Assembly: GCF_003290125.1 (NCBI RefSeq)
Contig: NZ_QMKH01000001.1
Location: 62,001 to 126,000, forward strand
Direction: 5' to 3'
DNA: 64,000 nt
Source: Microvirga flavescens
GTDB lineage: Bacteria > Pseudomonadota > Alphaproteobacteria > Rhizobiales > Beijerinckiaceae
Of this stretch, positions 51,871 to 59,056 are shown one piece after another. Each line of letters opens with the position of its first letter. The stretch's first letter is position 1. Made by a program: the position numbers and the translations under genes. The notes under the pieces are model-generated. The model saw only the letters and a list, made by a program, of their open reading frames with translations. It had not been told where the DNA came from and did not search any database.

Positions 51871-53373
51871 TCAGGGCTGCAGCGACGCGCCGCGCAGCGT
51901 GGAGAGCGACCGGTTCGGCATCACGTCATAGCCCTGCAGCTTGTCGCGCATGGCGGAGAACAGCGTGCCGTAGGTCAGGTGCGCAACCGGGCCCGAGCAG
52001 GCGAGTTTCTTCTGAACCTCGTCATAGGCCTTCTTGCGAGCGGCCTGATCCTGCGTCGTGCGCGCGCTGTCGAGAAGCTGATCGACGCTCGCGTCCGAAT
52101 ACTTGAACACGTTGGTCGAACCGCCGGTGCGGAAGGTGCGGTAGAAATAGTCATCCGGATCGGGGCTGCCCGAGTTGATCGAGGCGAACATCTCGAAGTT
52201 GCTGTTGCGCCAATCCTGAATGAACTGGCCCTGCTCCTGGTTCTTCAGCTCGACCTTGAAGCCAGCCTTGTTGAGCTGCTCCTGCACCACCTGCGCGATG
52301 TCCTTGATGTCCTGACGCGGCAGAACGTTCATGGTCACCGCGAGCGGCGTCGTCACGCCCGCTTCCTTCAGAAGCGCCTGGGCCTTCGCCGGATCGGGCT
52401 TGTAGCAAGCGTAGTCCTTCACATCGACAGCCCAGGACTTCAGAGCCGGCGAGAGCGGACCGCCGGGCACGCCCGCGCCGAAGAGCGCGGCGTCGACGAT
52501 CTCCTGACGGTTGATGGCGTAGTTCACCGCCTCGCGCACCTTCGGATTGTCGAAGGGCGGCTTGGACACGTTGATGCCGATGAGGGTGTAAGCGAGATCG
52601 AGCGTCTCACCGAGCTTGACGGCCGGCTTGCCCTTGACCTGCAGTGCCGTCGCCGCGTCGATGTTCGGCAGAAGCGAATATTGTCCGTTCACGAGGCCGA
52701 CCTGGCGGGTCGCCGATTCGGGAACGAGGTTGAACTTGAGGCCGGAAAGCTTCGGCAGGCCTGCCTGCCAGTAGCCCTCATGCTTGGTGAGAAGGATGAA
52801 GCCGTTCGGCTGCCATTCCTTGAATTTGAACGGACCGGTGCCGTCCGGGGCCTTCTGGAGAATGTCCTTGTCCGTCTCGACGGAGGCCGGAACGATGGCA
52901 AGCGTCGCGAGCGAGGTGAGCAGCGGAGCCGACGGCTCCTTCAGCTTGAACTCGACGGTCAGCGGATCGATGGCGGTCGCCGTCTCGATGGCGGAAACGC
53001 GGCTTGCCAGCGGCGAGGCGATATCCTTGCTCTGCAGGCGGCGGATCGTGGAAACCACGTCCTTGGCTTCCATGCTCGAACCGTCGTGGAATTTCACGTT
53101 CGGCCGCAGCTTGAAGGTATAGGTCTTACCGTCCGGCGAAATCGTCCAGGATTCCGCGAGGCTGGGGTTGACCTTCAGGTCCTTGTCGACGGCGGTGAGG
53201 CCTTCATAGATGTTGCCGTTCACGACCATGAAGCTCGGGAAGGCGGTGATGAGGTGCGGGTCGAGGCCCGTCGGGCTCTGGTCCATGCCGATTTCCAGAA
53301 CCTGAGCCGAGGCGGACGTTGCCGCCATCATCAATCCCGCAGCGACGATCCCGCGCAGCTTTACCTTGAGCAT
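51871..53373 (-). CDS. ABC transporter substrate-binding protein, family 5 (peptide/nickel/oligosaccharide type)
   Basis: A 500-residue periplasmic protein. The signal peptide MLKVKLRGIVAAGLMMAATSASAQ is cut before or at Gln. NGNIYEGLTAVDKDLKVNPSLAESW, then DGKTYTFKLRPNVKFHDGSSMEAKDVVSTI and the C-terminal DPDDYFYRTF segment are standard for SBP_bac_5. Start is ATG 53373 with GGGAG upstream; the frame stays open to 54534 but that part is antisense to anmK. First gene of the leftward transporter operon and divergent from anmK, suggesting it binds a muropeptide, peptide or anhydro-sugar. Confidence 0.9.
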   Translation of the reverse strand: MLKVKLRGIVAAGLMMAATSASAQVLEIGMDQSPTGLDPHLITAFPSFMVVNGNIYEGLTAVDKDLKVNPSLAESWTISPDGKTYTFKLRPNVKFHDGSSMEAKDVVSTIRRLQSKDIASPLASRVSAIETATAIDPLTVEFKLKEPSAPLLTSLATLAIVPASVETDKDILQKAPDGTGPFKFKEWQPNGFILLTKHEGYWQAGLPKLSGLKFNLVPESATRQVGLVNGQYSLLPNIDAATALQVKGKPAVKLGETLDLAYTLIGINVSKPPFDNPKVREAVNYAINRQEIVDAALFGAGVPGGPLSPALKSWAVDVKDYACYKPDPAKAQALLKEAGVTTPLAVTMNVLPRQDIKDIAQVVQEQLNKAGFKVELKNQEQGQFIQDWRNSNFEMFASINSGSPDPDDYFYRTFRTGGSTNVFKYSDASVDQLLDSARTTQDQAARKKAYDEVQKKLACSGPVAHLTYGTLFSAMRDKLQGYDVMPNRSLSTLRGASLQP

Positions 53374-53430
53374 GCCTTTGTCTCCCTCTCTGGCAGTGGT
53401 CGAACTATAAGGGATCGCGCTGTGCCTGTC

Positions 53431-53485
53431 ATGGTCCAATAACATACCACTCTGGACCGCCGGTCCGGACTTGCAGTATGGTCGG
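53431..53485. promoter_or_regulatory. Divergent control region with several GGTC/GACC-type half-sites
   Basis: Within the 141-base gap between the binding-protein gene and anmK, half-sites of the type GGTCC/GGACC/ATACCA/TGGTC occur at 53432-53437, 53444-53449, 53453-53457, 53462-53466 and 53479-53483. TGGTCC and ATACCA at 53432-53449 face each other as an imperfect inverted repeat. These resemble the ACC/GGT half-sites of GntR regulators of amino-sugar genes. That the NagR-type protein encoded at 46643 acts here is inference. Confidence 0.35.
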
Positions 53486-53514
53486 GGGAACAGCGGCCCC
53501 TTGGGAGAACGGTC

Positions 53515-54612
53515 ATGTCGCAACGGCCTGTGGTTCGGGCAATCGGCGTCATCAGCGGCACGTCGATGGACGGCATCGACGTGTCCATCGTGGAAACGGA
53601 CGGCGACACCATCGTCAGGCCGGGCCCGGGACGGACCTTTCCCTACCCGGAGGATTTGCGCCGCGTTTTGCAGGACCTCATCGCGCAGCCCGAGCGGGCG
53701 CAGAGCGAGCCGCTCGAAGCGCTGGAACGTGACGTGACGGACGCGCATATCGCGGCCATCCGGCGTTTCATGGAGGAGGCAGGCACCGCGCTCAGCGATG
53801 TTCAGCTCATCGGCTTTCACGGCCAGACCGTCTATCACCGCCCGGAAGTTCGCTTCACCCGTCAGCTCGGCCTCGGCGAGCGTGTCGCGAAAACCCTCGG
53901 CATCGACACGGTCTATCGTTTCCGCCACGCGGATGTGGCCTCCGGCGGAGAGGGCGCGCCCTTCGTGCCGCTTTACCACCGCGCGCTGGCGAGCAAGCTG
54001 CCGCAGCCTGTGATGGTTCTCAATCTCGGCGGCGTCGGCAATGTCACCTATATCGACGGTGACACGGTGATCGCGTTCGACACCGGTCCCGCCAGCGCCC
54101 TGCTGGACGATTTCGTGCTCCGCCGCCGCGGGCTCGCCTTTGACGAGAACGGGCAGCTCGCCGCCTCCGGCAAGGTCGACCAGAAGCTCGTCGATGAATT
54201 CATGACGAACCCGTACTTCGCGCGCCCTGCGCCGAAGTCTCTCGACCGGCAGGATTTCCATGCGCGCGCCAAGGGCGTCGAAGTGTTGTCCGATGCGGAC
54301 GGTGCGGCGACGCTTGCGGCATTCACGATTGAATCCGTCGTCGCCGCACTCAAGCATGTTCCGCGCGCGCCGCAACGCTGGCTCGTTACCGGCGGTGGAC
54401 GCAACAACGCGCATTTCATGAAACGGCTGCGCGAACGCCTCGGCGTCGCCGTCGATCCGGTGGAAGCGGTGGGCTGGAACGGCGATTTCCTCGAAGCGCA
54501 GGCCTTCGGCTATCTCGCCGTGCGCTCCACGCAAGGTCTGCCTTTAAGTCTGCCGACGACGACCGGCGTGCCGCATCCCATGCCCGGCGGCGAACTCAAC
54601 CGCGCGGCGTGA
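53515..54612 (+). CDS. anmK: Anhydro-N-acetylmuramic acid kinase
   Basis: Opens and phosphorylates 1,6-anhydroMurNAc to MurNAc-6-P during cell-wall recycling. The 365 residues show IGVISGTSMDGIDVSIVE (phosphate-1, 10-27), IGFHGQTVYHRP, VLNLGGVGNVTYI, FDTGPASALLDDF and the adenosine motif LVTGGGRNNAHFM, all hallmarks of AnmK. GGGAGA is 8 bases before the ATG. It heads a rightward group with a serine hydrolase and MurQ, whose substrate it makes. Confidence 0.95.
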   Translation: MSQRPVVRAIGVISGTSMDGIDVSIVETDGDTIVRPGPGRTFPYPEDLRRVLQDLIAQPERAQSEPLEALERDVTDAHIAAIRRFMEEAGTALSDVQLIGFHGQTVYHRPEVRFTRQLGLGERVAKTLGIDTVYRFRHADVASGGEGAPFVPLYHRALASKLPQPVMVLNLGGVGNVTYIDGDTVIAFDTGPASALLDDFVLRRRGLAFDENGQLAASGKVDQKLVDEFMTNPYFARPAPKSLDRQDFHARAKGVEVLSDADGAATLAAFTIESVVAALKHVPRAPQRWLVTGGGRNNAHFMKRLRERLGVAVDPVEAVGWNGDFLEAQAFGYLAVRSTQGLPLSLPTTTGVPHPMPGGELNRAA

Positions 54613-54619
54613 TTCTCAC

Positions 54620-55642
54620 ATGACACTGGATGAACTGATCGTTCAGGCCTTCGAGCCCGCGCGAAACTCCGTTGAAGGCGGCGCGATTCCAGGCGCCGTT
54701 CTCGGCGTCGTCACCAAGGACGGCGCGCGCGCCGTTCATCTTGCAGGCTCCGCGCAAATCGAACCGACGCGCGAGATGCTGACCCGACAGACGTGGTTCG
54801 ACCTCGCTTCCCTGACCAAGGTGATCTTCACCACCACGGCGATCCTGCGCCTTGTCGAGGCGGGACGGATCGCCCTTGACGATCCGCTCGTCAAGGTGAT
54901 CCCGGATCTGCGCCAATACGACATGAACGCCACCGAGCAGCGTCTGACATTCCGGCAATGCCTGTCGCACAACACGCATCTGCCGGCGGTGGAACCGCTT
55001 TACACCTATGGGCAGGACCCGCAGACGCTGCGCGCCTTCATTTTGCAGCGCGTCTGGCAACCGAGCCCGCCGGTCTATTCCGACAACAACTTTATGATGC
55101 TCGGCATCGCCATCGAGCGCATGACGGGAAAGCCGCTGATCGAGCAGCCGCTTGCGCCCGGCCTTACCTTCACGCCCGATCCGCAACAATGCGCCGCGAC
55201 GGAAAAGTGCACATGGCGCGGACGCGTGATACGCGGCGAAGTGCATGACGAGAACGCCTATGCGTTCGGCGGCGCATCCGGCCACGCGGGTTTGTTCGGC
55301 ACCGTCGACGGCGTGCTCGATTTCGCGCGTTCCCTTCTCGATGGCAGCGGCCTTTCGCCTTCAAGCCTCGCGGCGATCCGCGAGCGGCAGTCGGAGAAGC
55401 GCACCATCGGCTGGGAGGGGTGCTATGACGGCTGGTCGGGCGGCGATTCCTGCTCGGCTTCCACCATAGGCCATACAGGTTTCACCGGCACCGGACTGTG
55501 GGTGGATTTCGAACGCGGCATCGCGTGGTCTCTTCTGACCAACCGGGTGCATCCGTCGCGGCACAAGGACAGCGGCATCATCCCGCTGCGCCGCGAAACG
55601 GGCGACAAGGTCATCGCCCTGTTCGACGCGCTGGTGCGCTGA
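54620..55642 (+). CDS. Cytosolic serine hydrolase, class C beta-lactamase / penicillin-binding-protein fold
   Basis: A 340-residue beta-lactamase-family protein. The nucleophile motif SxxK is SLTK (near residue 64), the YxN-type motif is YSDNN, and the KTG-type motif is HTG in STIGHTGFTGTG. No signal peptide is visible, so unlike true penicillin-binding proteins it should act in the cytoplasm. It starts 7 bases after anmK and precedes murQ. Context points to a peptidase, amidase or esterase that trims imported muropeptides, but activity is not shown. A beta-lactamase role is unlikely. Confidence 0.82.
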   Translation: MTLDELIVQAFEPARNSVEGGAIPGAVLGVVTKDGARAVHLAGSAQIEPTREMLTRQTWFDLASLTKVIFTTTAILRLVEAGRIALDDPLVKVIPDLRQYDMNATEQRLTFRQCLSHNTHLPAVEPLYTYGQDPQTLRAFILQRVWQPSPPVYSDNNFMMLGIAIERMTGKPLIEQPLAPGLTFTPDPQQCAATEKCTWRGRVIRGEVHDENAYAFGGASGHAGLFGTVDGVLDFARSLLDGSGLSPSSLAAIRERQSEKRTIGWEGCYDGWSGGDSCSASTIGHTGFTGTGLWVDFERGIAWSLLTNRVHPSRHKDSGIIPLRRETGDKVIALFDALVR

Positions 55643-55684
55643 TTCGCGTTCGGTGATTTTCAGCGCCGGACTGCCTTTCGCCCG

Positions 55685-55718
55685 TTGCTCAGGACACAAA
55701 GTGGACCTATACTGGTCT
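55685..55718 (+). promoter_or_regulatory. Candidate promoter and overlapping operator box of murQ
   Basis: TTGCTC (55685-55690) and TATACT (55708-55713) are spaced by 17 bases, a good sigma-70-like promoter. The sequence GGACC-TATACTGGTC across the -10 (55703-55717) contains facing GACC/GGTC half-sites and shares TATACTGGT with 45537-45545 upstream of the nag operon. A repressor bound here would block RNA polymerase. The transcript would start very close to the murQ ATG at 55735. Confidence 0.45.
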
Positions 55719-55734
55719 GCAAGAAAGAAGCATC

Positions 55735-56619
55735 ATGGCAACAGAACAGTTCAGCGCCCGCTTTCAGGATCTCGACTCCTGGCCAAGCCACGAAATCCTT
55801 GCCGCTCTCTATGAGGGCCAGCTCGCCGCCGTCGCCGCCGTGCGGGAGGCGCTGCCGGCCATCGCCGCCGCCGCCGAAGAGGCGGTGGAGCGCCTGGGAC
55901 GTGGCGGACGCCTCATCTATGCCGGTGCAGGCACATCGGGCCGCATCGGCGTGCAGGATGGCACGGAGCTTCCGCCCACCTTCAACTGGCCCGATGACAA
56001 GCTGGTCTATCTCATCGCGGGCGGTCCCGGCGCGTTGCTTCAAGCTGTCGAAAACGCCGAGGATTCTGTCGAGGAAGGCACGGCTGGCATCCGCAATGCC
56101 AATGTCGGCCCGAACGATGTGGTGATCGGTGTTGCTGCGAGCGGCAACACGCCCTTCACCATCGCCGCGCTCATCGAGGCGAAGGCGCGCGGCGCGCAGA
56201 CCATCGGCATCTCCAATAATTCCGGCGCGAAAATTCTCTCCGCCTGCTCACACCCGATTCTCGCCGATACGGGCGAGGAGGTCGTGGCCGGCTCCACCCG
56301 CATGAAAGCGGGCACCGCGCAGAAGATCATTCTCAACCTTCTCTCCACGCTCATCATGATCCGCCTCGGCCGCGTCTATCGCGGCCTGATGGTGCACATG
56401 CGCGCGACTAACGCCAAGCTGCGTCGCCGCAGCGCGGTCATGGTGATCCAGATCACCGGCTGCGACGAGGAAACCGCCGCCAAGGCGCTCGCCGAAGCCG
56501 ATGGCGATGTGAAGACCGCCGTTCTCGTGGCGCTCGGCATCGGCGTCGCGGAGGCGAAGGAGCGGCTGGACAAGAGCAACGGCAACTTGCGAGTGGCGCT
56601 TTCCCAACTCTCGAAGTAG
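55735..56619 (+). CDS. murQ: N-acetylmuramic acid 6-phosphate etherase
   Basis: Removes the lactyl ether from MurNAc-6-P, giving GlcNAc-6-P, the substrate of NagA. The 294-residue SIS protein has GGRLIYAGAGTSGRIGVQDGTELPPTFNW split over the sugar-binding loop, then VIGVAASGNTPFTIAAL, HPILADTGEEVVAGSTRMKAGTAQK with the catalytic Glu, and a C-terminal UBA-like helical bundle. It directly links AnmK and NagA of this window. AGAAAGAAG upstream is an adequate ribosome site. Confidence 0.96.
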   Translation: MATEQFSARFQDLDSWPSHEILAALYEGQLAAVAAVREALPAIAAAAEEAVERLGRGGRLIYAGAGTSGRIGVQDGTELPPTFNWPDDKLVYLIAGGPGALLQAVENAEDSVEEGTAGIRNANVGPNDVVIGVAASGNTPFTIAALIEAKARGAQTIGISNNSGAKILSACSHPILADTGEEVVAGSTRMKAGTAQKIILNLLSTLIMIRLGRVYRGLMVHMRATNAKLRRRSAVMVIQITGCDEETAAKALAEADGDVKTAVLVALGIGVAEAKERLDKSNGNLRVALSQLSK

Positions 56620-56649
56620 CTTCTCCCGAGCTGAGGAAGACAATTCGAA

Positions 56650-57552
56650 ATGGCGTTGGGATTGGGGATCGATGCGGGCGGCACCGCCACGCGCTGGCGT
56701 TTGTGTGACGAGAAGGGCGAATGCGTCGCGCAAGGCACGGCAGATCCGCTCTCGGGTCATCTGTTCTCCGCCGCCGCCGAGGAGCGTGCGCGCGACATCA
56801 TCGCCAGCATTGCAAACGCAGTCGCGGCACATGGCAAGCCCTCGGGAATTGTCGCGGGCATCACCGGCCTGACGCGCGACACACCCGCCGAGATTCTCGT
56901 GCGCGACATGCTGGCCGATGCCTTCAAGGTCGCGAGCGACAAGATCTTCGTCGCGGAGGACATGTGGATCGCCTACCTGTCCTACTTCGCGCTCGGCGAA
57001 GGCATTCTCGTCTACAGCGGCACCGGCTCGATCGGCTATTACCTCGCCGAGGACAAGACCGTGCTGCGCGTCGGCGGGCGCGGCAATCTCATCGACGATG
57101 CGGGATCGGGCTTCTGGATCGCCCGCGAGGCCTTGAAGGCCGTTCTGCGGCAAGAAGAGGAAAGCCCCGGCGAGGGCTGGGCGACACCTCTCGGCCAGGC
57201 GCTCGCCCAACCGCTCGGCGGCACGGACTGGAACGTGGTGCGCGCCTATGTCTATGGCGGCGACCGCGGCAAGATCGGTACGCTCGCCCGCGCGGTCGCG
57301 GAAGCAGCGCAAGGGGGCGATGCCGTCGCCCTGAATATTCTGCGCGATGCCGGCCAGGAGCTGGCCCGCCTCGCCAACAGCCTCATCAAGCGCGTCGGCC
57401 CGCGCCCCGTGGCGCTCGTCGGCGGCGGCTCACGCCTGCATCCGATTGTCGCACAGGCCTTCCGCGAAAAGCTGTCGCCACCGGTCGAAGTAATCACCAG
57501 CGATGTCGACGCCGCCATGACCGCGGCGCGCCTTGCCGCGACGGTTCAATAG
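56650..57552 (+). CDS. BadF/BadG/BcrA/BcrD-family kinase, probable amino-sugar kinase
   Basis: A 300-residue ASKHA kinase. LGIDAGGTATRWRLCDEKG at residues 5-23 is phosphate-1, ILVYSGTGSIGYYL phosphate-2, GNLIDDAGSGFWIAREALKA the sugar loop and VALVGGGSRLHPIV the adenosine motif. It belongs to the same family as the protein at 45743 but is clearly diverged, so the two may prefer different sugars. Being last after murQ, MurNAc, GlcNAc or glucosamine are candidate substrates. GAGGAAG precedes the ATG. Confidence 0.8.
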   Translation: MALGLGIDAGGTATRWRLCDEKGECVAQGTADPLSGHLFSAAAEERARDIIASIANAVAAHGKPSGIVAGITGLTRDTPAEILVRDMLADAFKVASDKIFVAEDMWIAYLSYFALGEGILVYSGTGSIGYYLAEDKTVLRVGGRGNLIDDAGSGFWIAREALKAVLRQEEESPGEGWATPLGQALAQPLGGTDWNVVRAYVYGGDRGKIGTLARAVAEAAQGGDAVALNILRDAGQELARLANSLIKRVGPRPVALVGGGSRLHPIVAQAFREKLSPPVEVITSDVDAAMTAARLAATVQ

Positions 57553-57648
57553 CAAACACAGAAACCGAAGCAGACATCGCCTGCCACCTTGCTGCGCAAG
57601 AAAACTCGTTTCGCAGTATATCAGTTTCAAATACTTCCAATCTGCCTC

Positions 57649-57665
57649 TTTGGAAGAATTCTATT
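57649..57665. promoter_or_regulatory. Irr-type iron control element (ICE)-like box
   Basis: TTTGGAAGAATTCTATT (57649-57665) matches the rhizobial Irr consensus TTTAGAA-N3-TTCTAAA at most positions of the half-sites, with differences in one base of the left arm and two of the right. It lies about 107 bases before the first imelysin gene of an iron-related operon. It overlaps an inverted repeat CTTCCAA/TTGGAAG (57634-57640 and 57650-57656). Role inferred from similarity and context. Confidence 0.45.
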
Positions 57666-57771
57666 CTTTTGCAGCTCTATTGCATCTCGTTTTCCGAGAG
57701 CCTAGTCATGCCGCCTCGATGGCATGGAGGCCGGGCATCACCCTCGCCGATGCCCGCAACGGGAGCTGGGA

Positions 57772-59052
57772 ATGAAACTGAAGCTTGTCGCGATGGCGGC
57801 CCTGATGGCCGGAACCTCGTTTGGAACGTTGGCGCGCGCAGACGCGCCGCAGCCGAAGGCGATTGTCGAAACTTACGCGACCATCGCGCATGCCATGTAC
57901 AGTGATGCCCTGAGCACAGCGCGCGATCTCTCGAAGGCCGTGGACGCGCTTCTCGCCAACCCGAGCGATGAGACGTTGAAGACGGCGCGTGCAGCGTGGA
58001 TCAAGGCGCGCGTTCCTTACCTGCAGACGGAAGGTTTTCGTTTCGGCAACAAGCGTGTCGATGAGTGGGAAGGCAAGGTCAACGCCTGGCCGCTCGATGA
58101 AGGCCTGATCGATTACGTTGACGCCAAGAGCTATGGCGAATCCTCCGACAGCAATCCGCTCTACCGCGCCAACATCATCGCCAACAAGAAGATCCGCGTC
58201 GGCAAGAAGCAGATCGACGCATCGAAGATCACCAAGAAGCTTCTGGCGGAAAGCCTGCATGAAGCGGGTGGCGTCGAGGCGAATGTCGCGACGGGTTATC
58301 ATGCCATCGAGTTCCTGCTCTGGGGGCAGGACCTCAACGGCACAGGAGCGGGTGCCGGCAAGCGCGCCGCAAGCGATTACTCGCTGCAGAACTGCACCAA
58401 CGGCAATTGCGACCGCCGTCGTGATTACCTGAAGGCCGTGACCGATCTTCTCGTGGACGATCTTTCTGACATGGCAAAGGCCTGGGACGCCAAGGGCAAA
58501 GCGCGGCAGGACGTGGCGAAGAAGGACGGCAATGCGGGCCTTGCCACCATCCTCACCGGCCTCGGCAGCCTCTCTTACGGCGAGCTCGCGGGCGAGCGGA
58601 TGAAGCTCGGCCTCATCCTGCACGATCCGGAAGAGGAGCAGGATTGCTTCTCCGACAACACGCACAACTCGCATTACAACGACGCCGTCGGCATGCTCGC
58701 GATCTATCAGGGCAAATACACGCGCCCCGATGGGCAGGTGGTGCAGGGCGCGAGCCTTGCGGACTACGCCAAGGAAAAGGCCCCGGAGGAAGCCGCGAAG
58801 ATCGAGGCGGCAATGACCAACGCCGTCGCAAAGCTCAAGGCCATCAAGGACCGTGCGGATTCCGGCAAGGAGGCCTATGATCAGATGATTGCCGAGGGCA
58901 ATGCGGAAGGAAACAAGGCCGTGCAGGAAGGCGTCGACGCCCTCGTCGTTCAGGCCCGCGCCATCGAGGCGCTGGTGAAGAAGCTCGGCCTGACCATCAA
59001 GATGGAAGGTTCCCAGAGCCTCGACGATCCGAAGTCCGTCGGGAAAAGCTGA
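57772..59052 (+). CDS. Imelysin-family (M75) periplasmic protein, iron-regulated type
   Basis: A 426-residue exported protein. The signal peptide is MKLKLVAMAALMAGTSFG and following residues to ARA-D. The family metal-site motif GxHxxE is G175-Y-H177-A-I-E180 (GYHAIEFLLWG). CSDN-like FSDNTHNSHYNDAVGMLAIYQGKYTRPDG is also conserved in the IrpA/ICMP group. These proteins are linked with iron uptake and are thought to bind iron or partner proteins rather than cleave peptides. Start ATG 57772 has GGGAG 6 bases upstream. First gene of a five-gene iron-type operon. Confidence 0.88.
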   Translation: MKLKLVAMAALMAGTSFGTLARADAPQPKAIVETYATIAHAMYSDALSTARDLSKAVDALLANPSDETLKTARAAWIKARVPYLQTEGFRFGNKRVDEWEGKVNAWPLDEGLIDYVDAKSYGESSDSNPLYRANIIANKKIRVGKKQIDASKITKKLLAESLHEAGGVEANVATGYHAIEFLLWGQDLNGTGAGAGKRAASDYSLQNCTNGNCDRRRDYLKAVTDLLVDDLSDMAKAWDAKGKARQDVAKKDGNAGLATILTGLGSLSYGELAGERMKLGLILHDPEEEQDCFSDNTHNSHYNDAVGMLAIYQGKYTRPDGQVVQGASLADYAKEKAPEEAAKIEAAMTNAVAKLKAIKDRADSGKEAYDQMIAEGNAEGNKAVQEGVDALVVQARAIEALVKKLGLTIKMEGSQSLDDPKSVGKS

Positions 59053-59056
59053 CGCC

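Noticed and set aside
51337..53442. Long + strand open frame opposite the transporter genes
   Set aside because: Antisense shadow of DppB-type and binding-protein genes with intact motifs on the minus strand.
53374..54534. N-terminal extension of the family 5 binding protein on the minus strand
   Set aside because: It is antisense to anmK; a signal peptide and good ribosome site start at 53373.
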